Made by a program: the position numbers and the translations under genes
The notes under the pieces: model-generated
Told to the model about the DNA's origin: nothing
The model's database searches: none
What the model saw: the letters and a program-made list of their open reading frames with translations, nothing else
Shown: positions 1 through 11,841 of the stretch, one piece after another
Layout of the letters: each line of letters begins with the position of its first letter
How positions within the stretch are numbered: position 1 is the stretch's first letter
Assembly: GCF_022844465.1 (NCBI RefSeq)
Contig: NZ_JALHLP010000006.1
Span: 1 to 64,000 of the forward strand
Length of the DNA stretch: 64,000 bases
Source of the DNA: Bradyrhizobium sp.
GTDB taxonomy: Bacteria; Pseudomonadota; Alphaproteobacteria; Rhizobiales; Xanthobacteraceae
Direction: 5' to 3'

Positions 1-207
<207 letters not shown>

Positions 208-625
208 GACTTGAAACTTTAAACCGGCTGATCACAACGTTTGACGAGGTCCCACCATATATGTCGCCCGCGATTCACATCGCTGACGGCACGATCTCAA
301 TGAAGAGATCATGGTGTAACCTATGTAAACGTGTACCGCCGAAGTCTTTCGTCCAGCCTCGAAAGATGAAAGCCGAAGCTTTCAACCATTCGAGACTACG
401 CAAGGACTCCGCCGTCCACGTTTCTCTTTCTTCATCTTCACTTGTCAAACAGCCCGGGACCGCTCTGGATCCCATCCTTCCCTCTCGGGAAGGTTCCGGA
501 AGAACCCACCGGACGGCAAATAACAACCGATGGTTGTCGGCTGTTGATTCACTCATCGCAATGAGGAGCTTCACGGGCGCGAACATATGCCTTGGCCTCA
601 GGGCCAATGCATCGCCGCGCTCAGT
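208..625 (-). other. rRNA operon leader region
   Basis: This stretch between the rRNA promoter and the 16S 5' end holds no credible gene. On the minus strand it contains GCTGTTTGACAAGTGAAGA (453-435), which resembles the boxA-like leader sequence in rhizobial rRNA operons. It also has small hairpins: GAAAGC/GCTTTC around a CGAA loop at 368-383, and CCTTCC/GGAAGG at about 476-493. Such leaders carry antitermination and RNase III signals. The exact sites here are inferred. Confidence 0.7.
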
Positions 626-631
626 GGTCGG

Positions 632-661
632 TTTATAGGCCCGCCCCATGACGCTTGTCAA
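632..661 (-). promoter_or_regulatory. Strong sigma-70-type promoter of the rRNA operon
   Basis: On the minus strand TTGACA (661-656) is followed after 18 bases by TATAAA (637-632). Both boxes are at or near the housekeeping consensus, and the position about 420 nt before the 16S gene is typical of a rhizobial rRNA promoter. Transcription should start near 624. Confidence 0.75.
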
Positions 662-1060
662 CGGCCATGGTCAACAAATTGTCGCATCGCGTCGAAGAAA
701 TTGGCGGGCCGCGAGGTCCCGGTGTTTGAGAACCTTCGGCCGTACTTGAGCCACAATCCTACGACGTTCTGGCACTAAGGTAAGCATTGAATCGCCGGAT
801 GTCAGTGGGGGCTGCCGGTGATCACTTGCCCGGGGCAGGCGATGAACCCGTCGCTGGCCTAGATGGCCGAGAAACTTCGAGAGATCTGCACGGCATTGAC
901 GTTCGAGACTCCGGCCGGCCCTCTTCTGGCCTTTGATTCGCGAATCTCGATGTGTGCGGCACGCTAACCGCCGGAATCGCGCCCTCAAAAAGGACGGAAA
1001 CGTCGGGTCTTTATCGGGCGAGCTCTTTCGAATGTCGATGGAACTGGGGGGGACACAGGG
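662..1060. other. Intergenic region between the rRNA promoter and the M23 peptidase gene
   Basis: About 400 bases without a supportable gene. The open frames here are short, overlap on both strands and have no recognisable protein character. The region should hold the promoter of the M23 peptidase gene, but I found no clear -35/-10 pair by eye. Confidence 0.5.
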
Positions 1061-3127
1061 TTGAGCCAGAAGGCGTCACGCGCAAGCGGCTACGGGCGCG
1101 AGACCGGGATCATCGATCTCGGTCACGAGCCACCGCTTTCCGTCGATGGCTCCGAGGCCGCGGTGATCGATCGCCGCCGCATCTCGGTGCAGTGGTTCAG
1201 CGGCACCATCCTGACCGGCCTGTGCGGCGCGGCCCTCATCGGCGGCGCCGTGTTTGCTTCGCTGGACGGCGAGATGACGTTCGCCAAGGTACCGGAGCGT
1301 GTCGAAGGCGCGTTGCGCGGTGCCCTTGGGGCCACCGACCGCGCCGCAAGCTTGCACAAGAGCGATCGGCTGCCGCCGCCCAGCGAATCCAGCGCCTCGC
1401 GCAGCGTGACGCGGGTATCCACCGTTACCCGGGTCGGCAACCGCGACGTGATGCGGGTTCGTCCGTTTGTGCGGATCTCCGGCAATTTATCGATGACGAC
1501 CAGCGATCTCAGCTCCAAGATCCCGCCGTTCAACGCCCAGCGCATGCTCAGCGACGTCGGCGCCGCGACGCCGGCGGCCGCCGAGGATCCAAACAACCCC
1601 GACGCCATCGAACCCGACGCCGAGGTTTCCTTCGTCACCAAGGACCTCGCGACGGTGTTGCCAAAGGCGAAACTCGCCGCCGTGGTTGCGCTCGACGAAG
1701 TTCTGATGCGGGTGCGCGATGCCGCGAACTGGCGCGGCGCCGGCAGCGGTGTCCGCTACACGGCGCTGGCCAACGCCGCAGGCGGCGCCACCGGCGTCCA
1801 GTCCGACATCAAGCTTGCCTATGCGACCGAGGGCAACGTCTCCGACCCCTATGCCGGCTTCGAAACCCGCGTGGTGCCCGAAAATGTCACGCAGCTTCCC
1901 AAGACCAAGGAGCAGATCACCGGCGGCAACCCCATCGGCGAGCGGGTTCACATCGTCAAGAAGGGCGATACCGTCGCCTCGATCCTGCGCGACCAGGGCG
2001 CGACGCCGGACGAAGCGCGGGCGATCGCGCTGACCCTGGGCGCCCGCGGCCGCGACGGCGGCCTGAAGGAAGGCCAGAAGCTGCGCATCCTGATGGCGCC
2101 CTCGGGCATTGGCCCCGCCGCGCGGCTGCTGCCCTATCGCGTGATTGTCGCCAACGAGGCCACCATCGAGGCCGTGGCCGCGTTGTCTGACATTGGCCGG
2201 TATGTCGCCGTCGACGTGCAGAGCCTGAACAGCGTTGCCGAAACCGCCAACAGCAAGGACGACGACGACGAGGAGGATGACGGCAGCGGCGTTCGCCTCT
2301 ATCAGAGCATCTACGAGACCGCGCTGCGCAACAAGGTGCCGGCTGCCGTGATCGAGGACATGGTCCGGATCTACTCCTACGACGTGGACTTCCAGCGCAA
2401 GGTGCAGCCCGGCGATTCCTTCGACGTGTTTTTTGCCGGCGAGGACGAGGGCACAAGCACCGAGAAGACCGAGGTATTGTTCGCCTCGCTCACCGTAGGC
2501 GGCGAGACGAAAAAATACTATCGCTTCCAGACCCCCGACGACGCCGTCGTTGACTACTACGACGAGACCGGCAAGAGCGCGAAGAAGTTCCTGGTTCGCA
2601 AGCCCGTCAACAACGCCATCATGCGTTCGGGATTCGGCGGCCGACGCCATCCCATTCTCGGCTATACCAAGATGCACACCGGCGTCGACTGGGCCACGCC
2701 TTACGGCACGCCGATCTTCGCCTCCGGCAACGGCGTGGTCGAGAAGGTCGGCTGGGAAGGCGGCTACGGAAAATATGTCCGCCTCAAGCACAACAACGGT
2801 TACGAAACCGCCTACGGCCACATGTCGGCCTATGCCAAGGGCATGGAGCCCGGCAAACGCGTGCGGCAGGGCCAGGTGATCGGCTTCGTCGGGTCAACGG
2901 GCATGTCGACCGGCGCGCACGTTCATTACGAAATTCTGGTCAACGGCCGCTTCGTCGATCCGATGCGCGTCAAGCTGCCGCGCGGCCGCTCCCTCGAAGG
3001 CACCTTGATGGCGAATTTCGAAAAAGAGCGGGATCGGCTCGATGCCCAGATGAACAATCGCGGCAATACCGCGCGCGTATCGGACGCCGCCGGCGCCGCC
3101 CCGGCCCCGCGCCAGGTCAGCCGCTAG
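1061..3127 (+). CDS. M23 family metallopeptidase with N-terminal membrane anchor and LysM-like domain
   Basis: A 688-residue protein with a TTG start and a G-rich ribosome site just before it (1046-1053). A single membrane segment at about residues 44-67 anchors it in the inner membrane. A LysM-like stretch (HIVKKGDTVASIL) begins near residue 297, and an acidic linker follows. The peptidase M23 (lysostaphin/LytM) domain is C-terminal: HxxxD at H539/D543 and HVH at 620-622 supply the zinc ligands and active site. Family members cut peptidoglycan cross-links or activate amidases. It stands alone after the rRNA operon and converges with clpB. The zinc ligands are intact, so it is likely an active peptidoglycan hydrolase. 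The in vivo substrate is inferred. Confidence 0.93.
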   Translation: MSQKASRASGYGRETGIIDLGHEPPLSVDGSEAAVIDRRRISVQWFSGTILTGLCGAALIGGAVFASLDGEMTFAKVPERVEGALRGALGATDRAASLHKSDRLPPPSESSASRSVTRVSTVTRVGNRDVMRVRPFVRISGNLSMTTSDLSSKIPPFNAQRMLSDVGAATPAAAEDPNNPDAIEPDAEVSFVTKDLATVLPKAKLAAVVALDEVLMRVRDAANWRGAGSGVRYTALANAAGGATGVQSDIKLAYATEGNVSDPYAGFETRVVPENVTQLPKTKEQITGGNPIGERVHIVKKGDTVASILRDQGATPDEARAIALTLGARGRDGGLKEGQKLRILMAPSGIGPAARLLPYRVIVANEATIEAVAALSDIGRYVAVDVQSLNSVAETANSKDDDDEEDDGSGVRLYQSIYETALRNKVPAAVIEDMVRIYSYDVDFQRKVQPGDSFDVFFAGEDEGTSTEKTEVLFASLTVGGETKKYYRFQTPDDAVVDYYDETGKSAKKFLVRKPVNNAIMRSGFGGRRHPILGYTKMHTGVDWATPYGTPIFASGNGVVEKVGWEGGYGKYVRLKHNNGYETAYGHMSAYAKGMEPGKRVRQGQVIGFVGSTGMSTGAHVHYEILVNGRFVDPMRVKLPRGRSLEGTLMANFEKERDRLDAQMNNRGNTARVSDAAGAAPAPRQVSR

Positions 3128-3170
3128 CTTCGATCAAAGCGTACCACGGCCATCTGCGCCGGACACCGGC

Positions 3171-5810
<2,640 letters not shown>

Positions 5811-6033
5811 GGGTTACTTCCCTCGGCCTGCCGTCCCCACCCCGAAGGCATGGTTGCGGCATCTTCACTGGGTTTCCGCCGATGCCGCATTGACATTCCT
5901 CAAGCGGCCGCGGGTCGTCGCCTCTATTTTAGGCTTGATACGAATGTGGGCATCACCCGAGAAAACGGAAGAGCCCGGCCCCCGCAAATTCGGGAGCGAT
6001 GGTGCATGACCGCCTAATCCGTTAAGAAGCTGC

Positions 6034-6819
6034 ATGCGCGCCCCAACCCCCGCCCGGATTGCCGGAATATACCGTTACCCCGTCAAGGGCCTGAGCCCGG
6101 AGCAGCTTGGCCGCGCCGCGCTGAAACCTGGCGAGACCCTGACGGCCGACCGCCGCTACGCCATCGAAAACGGCCCCTCCGGGTTCGACCCGGCCGCGCC
6201 GAACTGGCTGCCGAAGCCGCATTTTCTGATGCTGATGCGGGATGAATGGCTGGCTGGCCTCCGGACCCGTTTCGACGACGCCAGCAACGTGCTTTCGATT
6301 GACCATGGCGGCCGGATCGTGGCCGAGGGCGATCTGGGAACCGCCGAGGGCCGGCAGGCCATCGAGACCTTCTTCGCCACGACCTTTGCCGGCCAGATCA
6401 AAGGCCCGCCAAAAGTGCTCACGAGCCCCGGCCACAGCTTTTCGGACGTCGCCCGCAAAGTTGTCTCGATCATCAACCTCGCCAGCGTCCGCGCCGTCGA
6501 GACCATGGTGGGCGCGCCTGTCGATCCGCTTCGTTTCCGCGCCAACCTCTATGTCGAGGGATGGCCGGCCTGGCACGAATTCGACCTGCTCGACAGGACG
6601 CTGGCCATCGGCGAGGCGAGGATCAAGGTCGTCAAGCGCATCGTCCGTTGCGCCGCCGTCAATGTCGACCCCGACACGGCCGCACGCGACCTTGCCATTC
6701 CGCAGGCGCTGATGCGCCGGCTCGGCCACGCCGATTGCGGGATTTATGCCGAGGTGATCGCCGGCGGCATCATTGGCGCCGGCGAGACGATCGCCGCTGA
6801 ACAAGCCGAGTTGCTTTGA
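6034..6819 (+). CDS. MOSC domain-containing protein
   Basis: A 261-residue protein opening with the beta-barrel N-domain typical of MOSC proteins (IAGIYRYPVKGLSPE) and carrying the MOSC core with the conserved cysteine in VRCAAVNVDP (C near 210). MOSC proteins (MoeA/MOCO sulfurase C-terminal relatives, YcbX, mARC) bind molybdenum cofactor or move sulfur or oxygen from substrates. No ferredoxin domain is fused, so electrons would come from another protein. Genes on both sides point away or belong to other pathways. The substrate cannot be read from the sequence. Confidence 0.9.
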   Translation: MRAPTPARIAGIYRYPVKGLSPEQLGRAALKPGETLTADRRYAIENGPSGFDPAAPNWLPKPHFLMLMRDEWLAGLRTRFDDASNVLSIDHGGRIVAEGDLGTAEGRQAIETFFATTFAGQIKGPPKVLTSPGHSFSDVARKVVSIINLASVRAVETMVGAPVDPLRFRANLYVEGWPAWHEFDLLDRTLAIGEARIKVVKRIVRCAAVNVDPDTAARDLAIPQALMRRLGHADCGIYAEVIAGGIIGAGETIAAEQAELL

Positions 6820-6862
6820 GATCGTTACCGTTGGCCCGCTTTGGCCGAGCGAGCAGGCGACT

Positions 6863-7528
6863 TCAGCTCCTGGGCATGACGTAGGCGTAGATTCGTCCGC
6901 GCGACACCGTCGCTTCGCGGACTCGGTTGCCGTTGTTGCCCGAGATCACGATGGGATTTCCCGCCGTGTCCGTGCCGGTCACGACGCCGACATGGCCGCC
7001 GCGACGACCGCGCGACATCACCGCGATCGCGCCGACCTGCGGTCCGGAAACGCGCTGGCCGTATTGGGCGAACGAACTCGCCATGTCCGAACCGGTGCCG
7101 CGATAGCCGCTCCGCTGCAGCACCATGTTCATGAACCGCGCGCACCACAGCCGTCCGCGCCCCGTCGGGTTGCCGCCGAGATGACGGCGCGCCTCGGCGA
7201 CGACCCCGGATGAGCCAAAGCCCGGCCCAGCCGCGTCTGCGCCGGGCGTCACGCCTGCATTCGGGGCAACGCGTGCATGGGTGTCGGCAAAGCCGCCGGC
7301 CTGCATTCGCGCGACGCCGCGCTCCCAGCGCGACTGCGCGGCATACCGATGATGTTGAGGCGCACGATACCGCTTTACGTGATGGCCGGCGTGATCGGCG
7401 CGAACGTGGCGCCCGGTGCCATGCTGAGGCCGCGCTTGGGCCGGAGTGACAGATTCGATGATGGAAGCCGAGCTCAGTGCCAGCGCGATGACAAGAAGCG
7501 GCCAGCGAAACCCCAACAATTGAAACAT
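6863..7528 (-). CDS. Secreted TIGR02594-type (NlpC/P60-like) protein
   Basis: I place the start at 7528 (MFQLLGFRWPLL), because AGAAGGA lies just upstream and the protein then begins with a signal peptide (hydrophobic to about residue 24, then AQA). A basic His/Arg-rich linker follows. The C-terminal domain of about 110 residues has LWCARFMN (likely nucleophile Cys) and GGHVGVVTG (likely catalytic His), the pattern of the TIGR02594 family, relatives of CHAP/NlpC peptidases. About 221 residues. A cell-wall peptidase role is inferred. A longer frame upstream has no leader features and is rejected. Confidence 0.85.
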   Translation of the reverse strand: MFQLLGFRWPLLVIALALSSASIIESVTPAQARPQHGTGRHVRADHAGHHVKRYRAPQHHRYAAQSRWERGVARMQAGGFADTHARVAPNAGVTPGADAAGPGFGSSGVVAEARRHLGGNPTGRGRLWCARFMNMVLQRSGYRGTGSDMASSFAQYGQRVSGPQVGAIAVMSRGRRGGHVGVVTGTDTAGNPIVISGNNGNRVREATVSRGRIYAYVMPRS

Positions 7529-7785
7529 ACTTGATCCTTCTGTAGCACCCCGAATTCCCCGTTTCGCGTCCGCGATGGGCGGATGCGCGGGCGGTTTTGT
7601 GCGGGGATGTGACGGGAGAAAGACCTGGTATGGCGGTGGCAAAACCATTTCAAGGCCATTCCGCGCGCATTTGACGTCCAAAAATAAAGTGTCGCGCCGC
7701 GTTGCAGAGACGCGAATTAACTGCAATTTTCAGCGCCGCTGCGCAATGAAGTTGCGCGGAAAAATAAGTTCGGGAGACAAGGTAA

Positions 7786-8646
7786 ATGCCCTACGCCGTC
7801 GCCAAGGATAACGTTCGGCTCTATTTCGAGGAGGCGGGAAGCGGAACCCCGATCATCTTCCTGCACGAGTTCGCCGCCGACCACACCAACTGGGAACCGC
7901 AGCTGCGCTACTTCTCGCGCGGTCACCGCTGCATCGCCTATTCTGCGCGCGGCTACCCGCCCTCCGATGTCCCAGCCTCGGCCGAGGTCTATACCTACAA
8001 GCATTTCTATACCGATGCGCTGGCGGTCATCGATCACCTCGGCATCGACAAGGCGCATTTCGTCGGTCTCTCGATGGGCTCCTATTCGTCGCTGCAGGTC
8101 AGCCTCAACGCGCCGGAGCGGGCGCTCTCGATGACGCTGGCCGCTGTCGGGGCGGGCTCGGACCTGGAAAACCTCGACGCCTTTCGCAAGCAATGCGTCG
8201 CCAACGCCGTGCAGTATGAGACGATCGGTTCGGTGGAAGTCGCAAAAGCCACGCGCGAGGCTCCGAGCCGGATTCCATTCCTGCTGAAGGACCCGCGCGG
8301 CCACGCCGATTTCTACGCCGCGCTTGCGCGGCATGACGCCAAGGGCTCGGCCAACACCATGCGAAGCTTTCAGGGAACGCGTCCCTCGATCTACACCCTG
8401 ACCGACGCGATCCGGAAAGTGCCGACGCCGGCGCTGATCCTGTGCGGCGACGAGGACGACAATTGCGTCGGGCCGAGCCTGTTCCTGAAGCAGCATCTGC
8501 CCGCGGCCGGACTTTCGTTCTTTCCCAAATCAGGCCACGTGCTCAATCTCGAGGAGCCGGCGCTGTTCAACGAAATGGTCGAGCGCTTCATCGCGCTGGT
8601 GGAAGCCGGACGATGGCCGGTGCGCGATCCGAGGTCGGTGGGGTGA
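7786..8646 (+). CDS. Alpha/beta hydrolase
   Basis: A 286-residue cytoplasmic hydrolase with a good ribosome site (GGGAGACAAGG). The fold markers are in order: FLHEF oxyanion region near 25, nucleophile elbow GLSMGS (S96), Asp in CGDEDDNC near 224 and His in KSGHVLNLEEP near 246. This is the 3-oxoadipate enol-lactonase / haloperoxidase-like branch, with a cap of normal size. The triad is complete, so it should be active on an ester, lactone or C-C bond, but the substrate is unknown. It is a single gene, followed by a palindromic repeat. Confidence 0.9.
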   Translation: MPYAVAKDNVRLYFEEAGSGTPIIFLHEFAADHTNWEPQLRYFSRGHRCIAYSARGYPPSDVPASAEVYTYKHFYTDALAVIDHLGIDKAHFVGLSMGSYSSLQVSLNAPERALSMTLAAVGAGSDLENLDAFRKQCVANAVQYETIGSVEVAKATREAPSRIPFLLKDPRGHADFYAALARHDAKGSANTMRSFQGTRPSIYTLTDAIRKVPTPALILCGDEDDNCVGPSLFLKQHLPAAGLSFFPKSGHVLNLEEPALFNEMVERFIALVEAGRWPVRDPRSVG

Positions 8647-8647
8647 T

Positions 8648-8751
8648 CGTCATTCCGGGGCGATGCGAAGCATCGAACCTCAGATGTGCAATTGCACATC
8701 GGGGAATCTCGAGATTCCGGGTTCGCGTCTTCGACGCGCCCCGGAATGACG
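8648..8751 (-). repeat. Multi-hairpin palindromic repeat, family B, copy 1 (minus orientation)
   Basis: Bounded by CGTCATTCCGGGG and its complement CCCCGGAATGACG. Inside are three paired segments: GATGCGAAGCATC, TGTGCAATTGCACA and AATCTCGAGATT, then a GCGTCTTCGACGC hairpin. Its reverse complement aligns along its whole length with the copy at 50594-50693, and the hairpin arms differ in a compensatory way. It lies between the hydrolase stop and the metW stop, so it may also end transcription. Confidence 0.85.
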
Positions 8752-8760
8752 CCTTTGGCG

Positions 8761-9429
8761 TCATTTCCCCGCTTTGCCGCGGCTGAGCAGGAACACGCCC
8801 TGCTCGCCGAACATATTCCAGAACCACCAGGGCATGCTGAGCCGCAGCGGACGGCCGTACAGGTCGAGCGCGACCGCCCGCTCCATCCTGACGTTGATCT
8901 CGTCGCAGAGCTGCACGAAGTCCTTGATGGTGCAGAAGTGGATGTTCGGCGTGTCGTACCATGTCGCGGGAAGGTTCTCGGTGCGCGGCATGTGGCCGCC
9001 GACCAGCAACTGCAGCCGCATCTTCCAGAAGCCGAAATTCGGGAACGAGACGATCGCGCGCCGGCCGATCCGCAGCAGGTTCTCCAGCACCAGTCTCGGC
9101 TGCCGCGTCGCCTGCAGCGTCTGCGACAGGATCACGTAGTCAAAGGCGTCGTCGGGATAGTTGACGAGGTCGGTATCAGCGTCGCCCTGCACCACGGCGA
9201 GTCCGCGCGCGACGCAGCGGTTGACGCCTTCCCGCGACAGTTCGATGCCGCGGCCGTCGATGCCGCGGCTCTCCAATAGCTGCAGCAGCTCGCCGTCGCC
9301 GCAGCCGACGTCAAGCACCTTCGAACCGGGAGCTATCATTTCGGCGACCAGCAGATGATCGCTGCGATATTTACCGGTGCGATCCGGAGCGACGCCGCCG
9401 AGCGGCAAGGCCTGTTCCTGAAGCGCCAT
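8761..9429 (-). CDS. metW: Methionine biosynthesis protein MetW
   Basis: A 222-residue class I methyltransferase-fold protein: motif I VLDVGCGDGE at 38-47, then YDVIL-type motif (FDYVILSQTLQA) and SFPNFGFWKMR. It pairs with MetX in homoserine acylation, the first committed step to methionine. The start at 9429 (MALQEQ) is chosen because it follows the metX stop by a single base, so the two are translationally coupled. An upstream in-frame start would lie inside metX. Control by the SAM-II riboswitch before metX should extend to metW. Confidence 0.96.
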   Translation of the reverse strand: MALQEQALPLGGVAPDRTGKYRSDHLLVAEMIAPGSKVLDVGCGDGELLQLLESRGIDGRGIELSREGVNRCVARGLAVVQGDADTDLVNYPDDAFDYVILSQTLQATRQPRLVLENLLRIGRRAIVSFPNFGFWKMRLQLLVGGHMPRTENLPATWYDTPNIHFCTIKDFVQLCDEINVRMERAVALDLYGRPLRLSMPWWFWNMFGEQGVFLLSRGKAGK

Positions 9430-9430
9430 G

Positions 9431-10633
9431 TCAGTTACCCGTACCGCCGAGTCCACGCGCCTTGCCCGCGGATTGCAGGAAGGCGCGGGCAATGTCGAAG
9501 AATTCGGGCACGTCAAGCAGGAACGCGTCGTGGCCGCGATCGGTTTCGATTTCGGCGAATGACACCCGGGCGCTCGAGGCGTTCAGCGCATGCACCAGCG
9601 CCCGCGATTCCGAAGTCGGAAACAGCCAGTCCGAAGTGAACGACACCACGCAGAAGCGGGTCTTGATGCCGCGAAACGCGTGCGCCAGCACGCCATTGTG
9701 GTCGCCGGCGATGTCGAAGTAATCCATTGCCCGCGTCAGGTAGAGATAGGAGTTGGCGTCGAAACGCTCGACAAACGACGAGCCCTGGTAGCGCAGGTAG
9801 CTTTCGACCTGGAAATCCGCGTCGAACGAGAAGGTCGGCAGGTCGCGATCCTGCATCCGGCGTCCGAACTTGCGATGCAGCGCCGCGTCCGACAGATAGG
9901 TGATGTGCGCCGCCATCCGCGCCACGCCGAGGCCGCGATGCGGATGGCTGCCCTCGTCGAAATAGCGGCCGCCGCGCCAGTCCGGATCGGCCATTACGGC
10001 CTGGCGGCCGAGTTCGTGGAACGCGATGTTCTGCGCCGAGTGGCGCGTTGAACACGCGACCGGCAATGCCGAAAATACGCGTGCAGGGTACGCAGCGGTC
10101 CATTGCAGCACCTGCATGCCGCCCATCGAACCGCCGACGACGCAGAACAGCGTCTCGATTCCGAGCCGGTCGATCAGCATGGTTTGCGCGCGCACCATGT
10201 CGGGGATGGTGATCACCGGGAAATCGAGGCCCCACTGCTTTCCGGTGGCGGGGTTGCTCGATGCGGGTCCGGTCGACCCCATGCATCCGCCGATCACGTT
10301 GCTGCAAATGATGAAATAGAGGTCGGTATCGAGCGGCCGGCCCGGTCCGACCATGGTTTCCCACCAACCCGGCTTCCCCGTGACCGGATGAACATTGCTG
10401 ACGTGCTGATCCCCGGTCAACGCATGGCAGACGAGGATGGCGTTGGAACGGTCGGCGTTCAGTTCGCCATAGGTCTGGTAGGCGATCTGGAACGGCGCGA
10501 GATCGACGCCGCAATCGAGCTTCAGCGGCTGCTCGATGCCGAACTTCGCCACCGCCGATGTCGGATGATCGGCCTCATGGGCGCGATCCTCGCGGTGGAT
10601 CGACGGGCTGGGGATCGCATGCACACTGGTCAT
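9431..10633 (-). CDS. metX: Homoserine O-acetyltransferase/succinyltransferase MetX
   Basis: A 400-residue alpha/beta-hydrolase-fold acyltransferase that acylates the homoserine hydroxyl. Catalytic triad: Ser169 in GGSMGG, Asp in SDWLFP, His in RGHDAFL. The GCMGSTGP stretch is typical of MetX. The start at 10633 is chosen for the strong ribosome site GGGGGAAGG just upstream. The gene lies about 50 nt below an intrinsic terminator and a SAM-II aptamer, so transcription should stop when S-adenosylmethionine is plentiful. Acetyl versus succinyl specificity cannot be told with certainty by eye. Confidence 0.97.
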   Translation of the reverse strand: MTSVHAIPSPSIHREDRAHEADHPTSAVAKFGIEQPLKLDCGVDLAPFQIAYQTYGELNADRSNAILVCHALTGDQHVSNVHPVTGKPGWWETMVGPGRPLDTDLYFIICSNVIGGCMGSTGPASSNPATGKQWGLDFPVITIPDMVRAQTMLIDRLGIETLFCVVGGSMGGMQVLQWTAAYPARVFSALPVACSTRHSAQNIAFHELGRQAVMADPDWRGGRYFDEGSHPHRGLGVARMAAHITYLSDAALHRKFGRRMQDRDLPTFSFDADFQVESYLRYQGSSFVERFDANSYLYLTRAMDYFDIAGDHNGVLAHAFRGIKTRFCVVSFTSDWLFPTSESRALVHALNASSARVSFAEIETDRGHDAFLLDVPEFFDIARAFLQSAGKARGLGGTGN

Positions 10634-10680
10634 CGACGGCCTTCCCCCGCGCGAAGGTTTTCGCACGGAAATCAGGCCAT

Positions 10681-10713
10681 AAAAAACCCGGCCTGAACAA
10701 TGGTTCGGCCGGG
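10681..10713 (-). terminator. Intrinsic terminator between SAM-II aptamer and metX
   Basis: On the minus strand CCCGGCC (10713-10707) pairs with GGCCGGG (10693-10687). The stem is extended by GAAC/GTTC inside, and six T's follow (10686-10681). A second GGCCGGG at 10731-10725, directly after the aptamer, can pair with the same CCCGGCC arm, giving a competing hairpin. This is a classic two-state switch. Confidence 0.85.
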
Positions 10714-10730
10714 ATCACTTCTGTCCCCGG

Positions 10731-10788
10731 CCTGTTTAGCAAGTTGTTTAACGTGGCTGCAAGCCGGCCGGCTCAAATGACCACGGAA
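10731..10788 (-). promoter_or_regulatory. SAM-II riboswitch upstream of metX
   Basis: Minus-strand text contains the conserved SAM-II signature: CGTGGTCATTTG, then CCGGCCGGCTTGCAGCCACG, TTAAACAA and GCTAAA. The CGTGG...CCACG outer pairing and the GCCGGC arms form the H-type pseudoknot aptamer known from alphaproteobacterial metA/metX leaders. It binds S-adenosylmethionine. It begins almost at the predicted transcript start. Confidence 0.93.
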
Positions 10789-10795
10789 TGGGATC

Positions 10796-10824
10796 AGGCT
10801 AGTCCCAGACGGGCTTTCCGTCAA
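10796..10824 (-). promoter_or_regulatory. Predicted promoter of the metX-metW transcript
   Basis: TTGACG (10824-10819) and TAGCCT (10801-10796) are separated by exactly 17 bases on the minus strand. A start near 10789 would put the SAM-II aptamer at the very 5' end of the RNA, as usual for this riboswitch class. Confidence 0.65.
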
Positions 10825-10969
10825 GGCGGGCGCGTGGTTAACCCTGTTCAGCACCCTCGCGGCAGGCGACGCCCTTGCGCCGTCGCAAACCTTGGGGGAG
10901 AACGAGCCATCCTCGAAGACGTGGCACGCGCCGCGGCCGAAGGATGACGCTCTCGTCAGGTTGCCCGAA

Positions 10970-11815
10970 ATGCCCAAGCCCCCGGCTCCGCCATCGCTGC
11001 AGGAACTACGCAAAGAGATCGACGCGATCGATGAGCAGGTCCATCGCCTGCTGATGGCGCGTGGCGATATCATCGACCGGCTGATCCAGGTCAAGCAGAC
11101 CCAGGAAGTCGGCTCCGCGTTCCGCCCCGCGCGCGAGGCCAGCATGATGCGGCAACTGGTGCAGCGCCATCGCGGCATCCTGCCGCTCGACACCATCGAG
11201 GGTATCTGGCGCGTCATCATCTCGACCTTCACCTATGTTCAGGCGCCGTTCGCGGTGCATGCGGATGTGTCCGTCGGCGAGCCGGCGATGCGGGATTCGG
11301 CGCGATTTCATTTCGGCTTCGTGGTGCCTTACGTGGCCCATTTCAGCGCACAGGCGGCGGTCGAGGCGGTGGCGACGTCGAAGGGCGACCTGGCGCTGGT
11401 CTCGGCGACCTCCAGCCGCACGCCTTGGTGGATCGCGCTGGAAGCCGACGGCGCGCCGAAGATTATCGCCCGGCTGCCGTTCCTGGAACGCGCCGACCAT
11501 CCGGCGGCGCTCCCGGTCTTTGTGATCTCCAGGGTCGCCGACGACGCCATGGTGACGGAAGTGCAGACCTGGAGCGTGCGCGTCGCCGGCTGGAACGCCG
11601 ATACTGCCCGCGCGCTGGCGCCGCTGGCCGAGATCGTCGCCGTTCCCGACACTGCCTTCGACGGCGCGGCGCTGCTGGTGTCGGACGCTGGCACCGGCTT
11701 TGAGAAGATCAAGGCCGCCCTGGTGCAGGCCGGCGCCTCGGTGCGTTCGTCGGCCCTCGTCGGCAGCCACGCAACGCGCTATACGGTGCCCCCGAACGGG
11801 GCAGCCAGATCCTGA
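10970..11815 (+). CDS. Chorismate mutase (AroQ type) with C-terminal extension
   Basis: The AroQ domain occupies about residues 8-95 ([29 protein letters not shown], then [22 protein letters not shown]), with the Arg and Lys residues that bind chorismate. It makes prephenate from chorismate. A C-terminal region of about 185 residues follows that is neither prephenate dehydratase nor dehydrogenase as far as I can see; its role is unknown. I start at ATG 10970 (MPKPP), just before the domain. A TTG at 10892 would add 26 residues. It lies 26 bases before hisC in an aromatic amino acid operon. Confidence 0.9.
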   Translation: MPKPPAPPSLQELRKEIDAIDEQVHRLLMARGDIIDRLIQVKQTQEVGSAFRPAREASMMRQLVQRHRGILPLDTIEGIWRVIISTFTYVQAPFAVHADVSVGEPAMRDSARFHFGFVVPYVAHFSAQAAVEAVATSKGDLALVSATSSRTPWWIALEADGAPKIIARLPFLERADHPAALPVFVISRVADDAMVTEVQTWSVRVAGWNADTARALAPLAEIVAVPDTAFDGAALLVSDAGTGFEKIKAALVQAGASVRSSALVGSHATRYTVPPNGAARS

Positions 11816-11841
11816 CCGCCCTGCATATCCGGAGCCAGAAG

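Noticed and set aside
1487..2821. A 444-codon minus-strand frame opposite the M23 peptidase gene
   Set aside because: It is a shadow of a high-GC gene; the plus-strand frame has clear LysM-like and M23 motifs.
5811..6033. RpoH heat-shock promoter before clpB
   Set aside because: CTTG-containing candidates on the minus strand lack a well-placed -10; I could not support one by eye.
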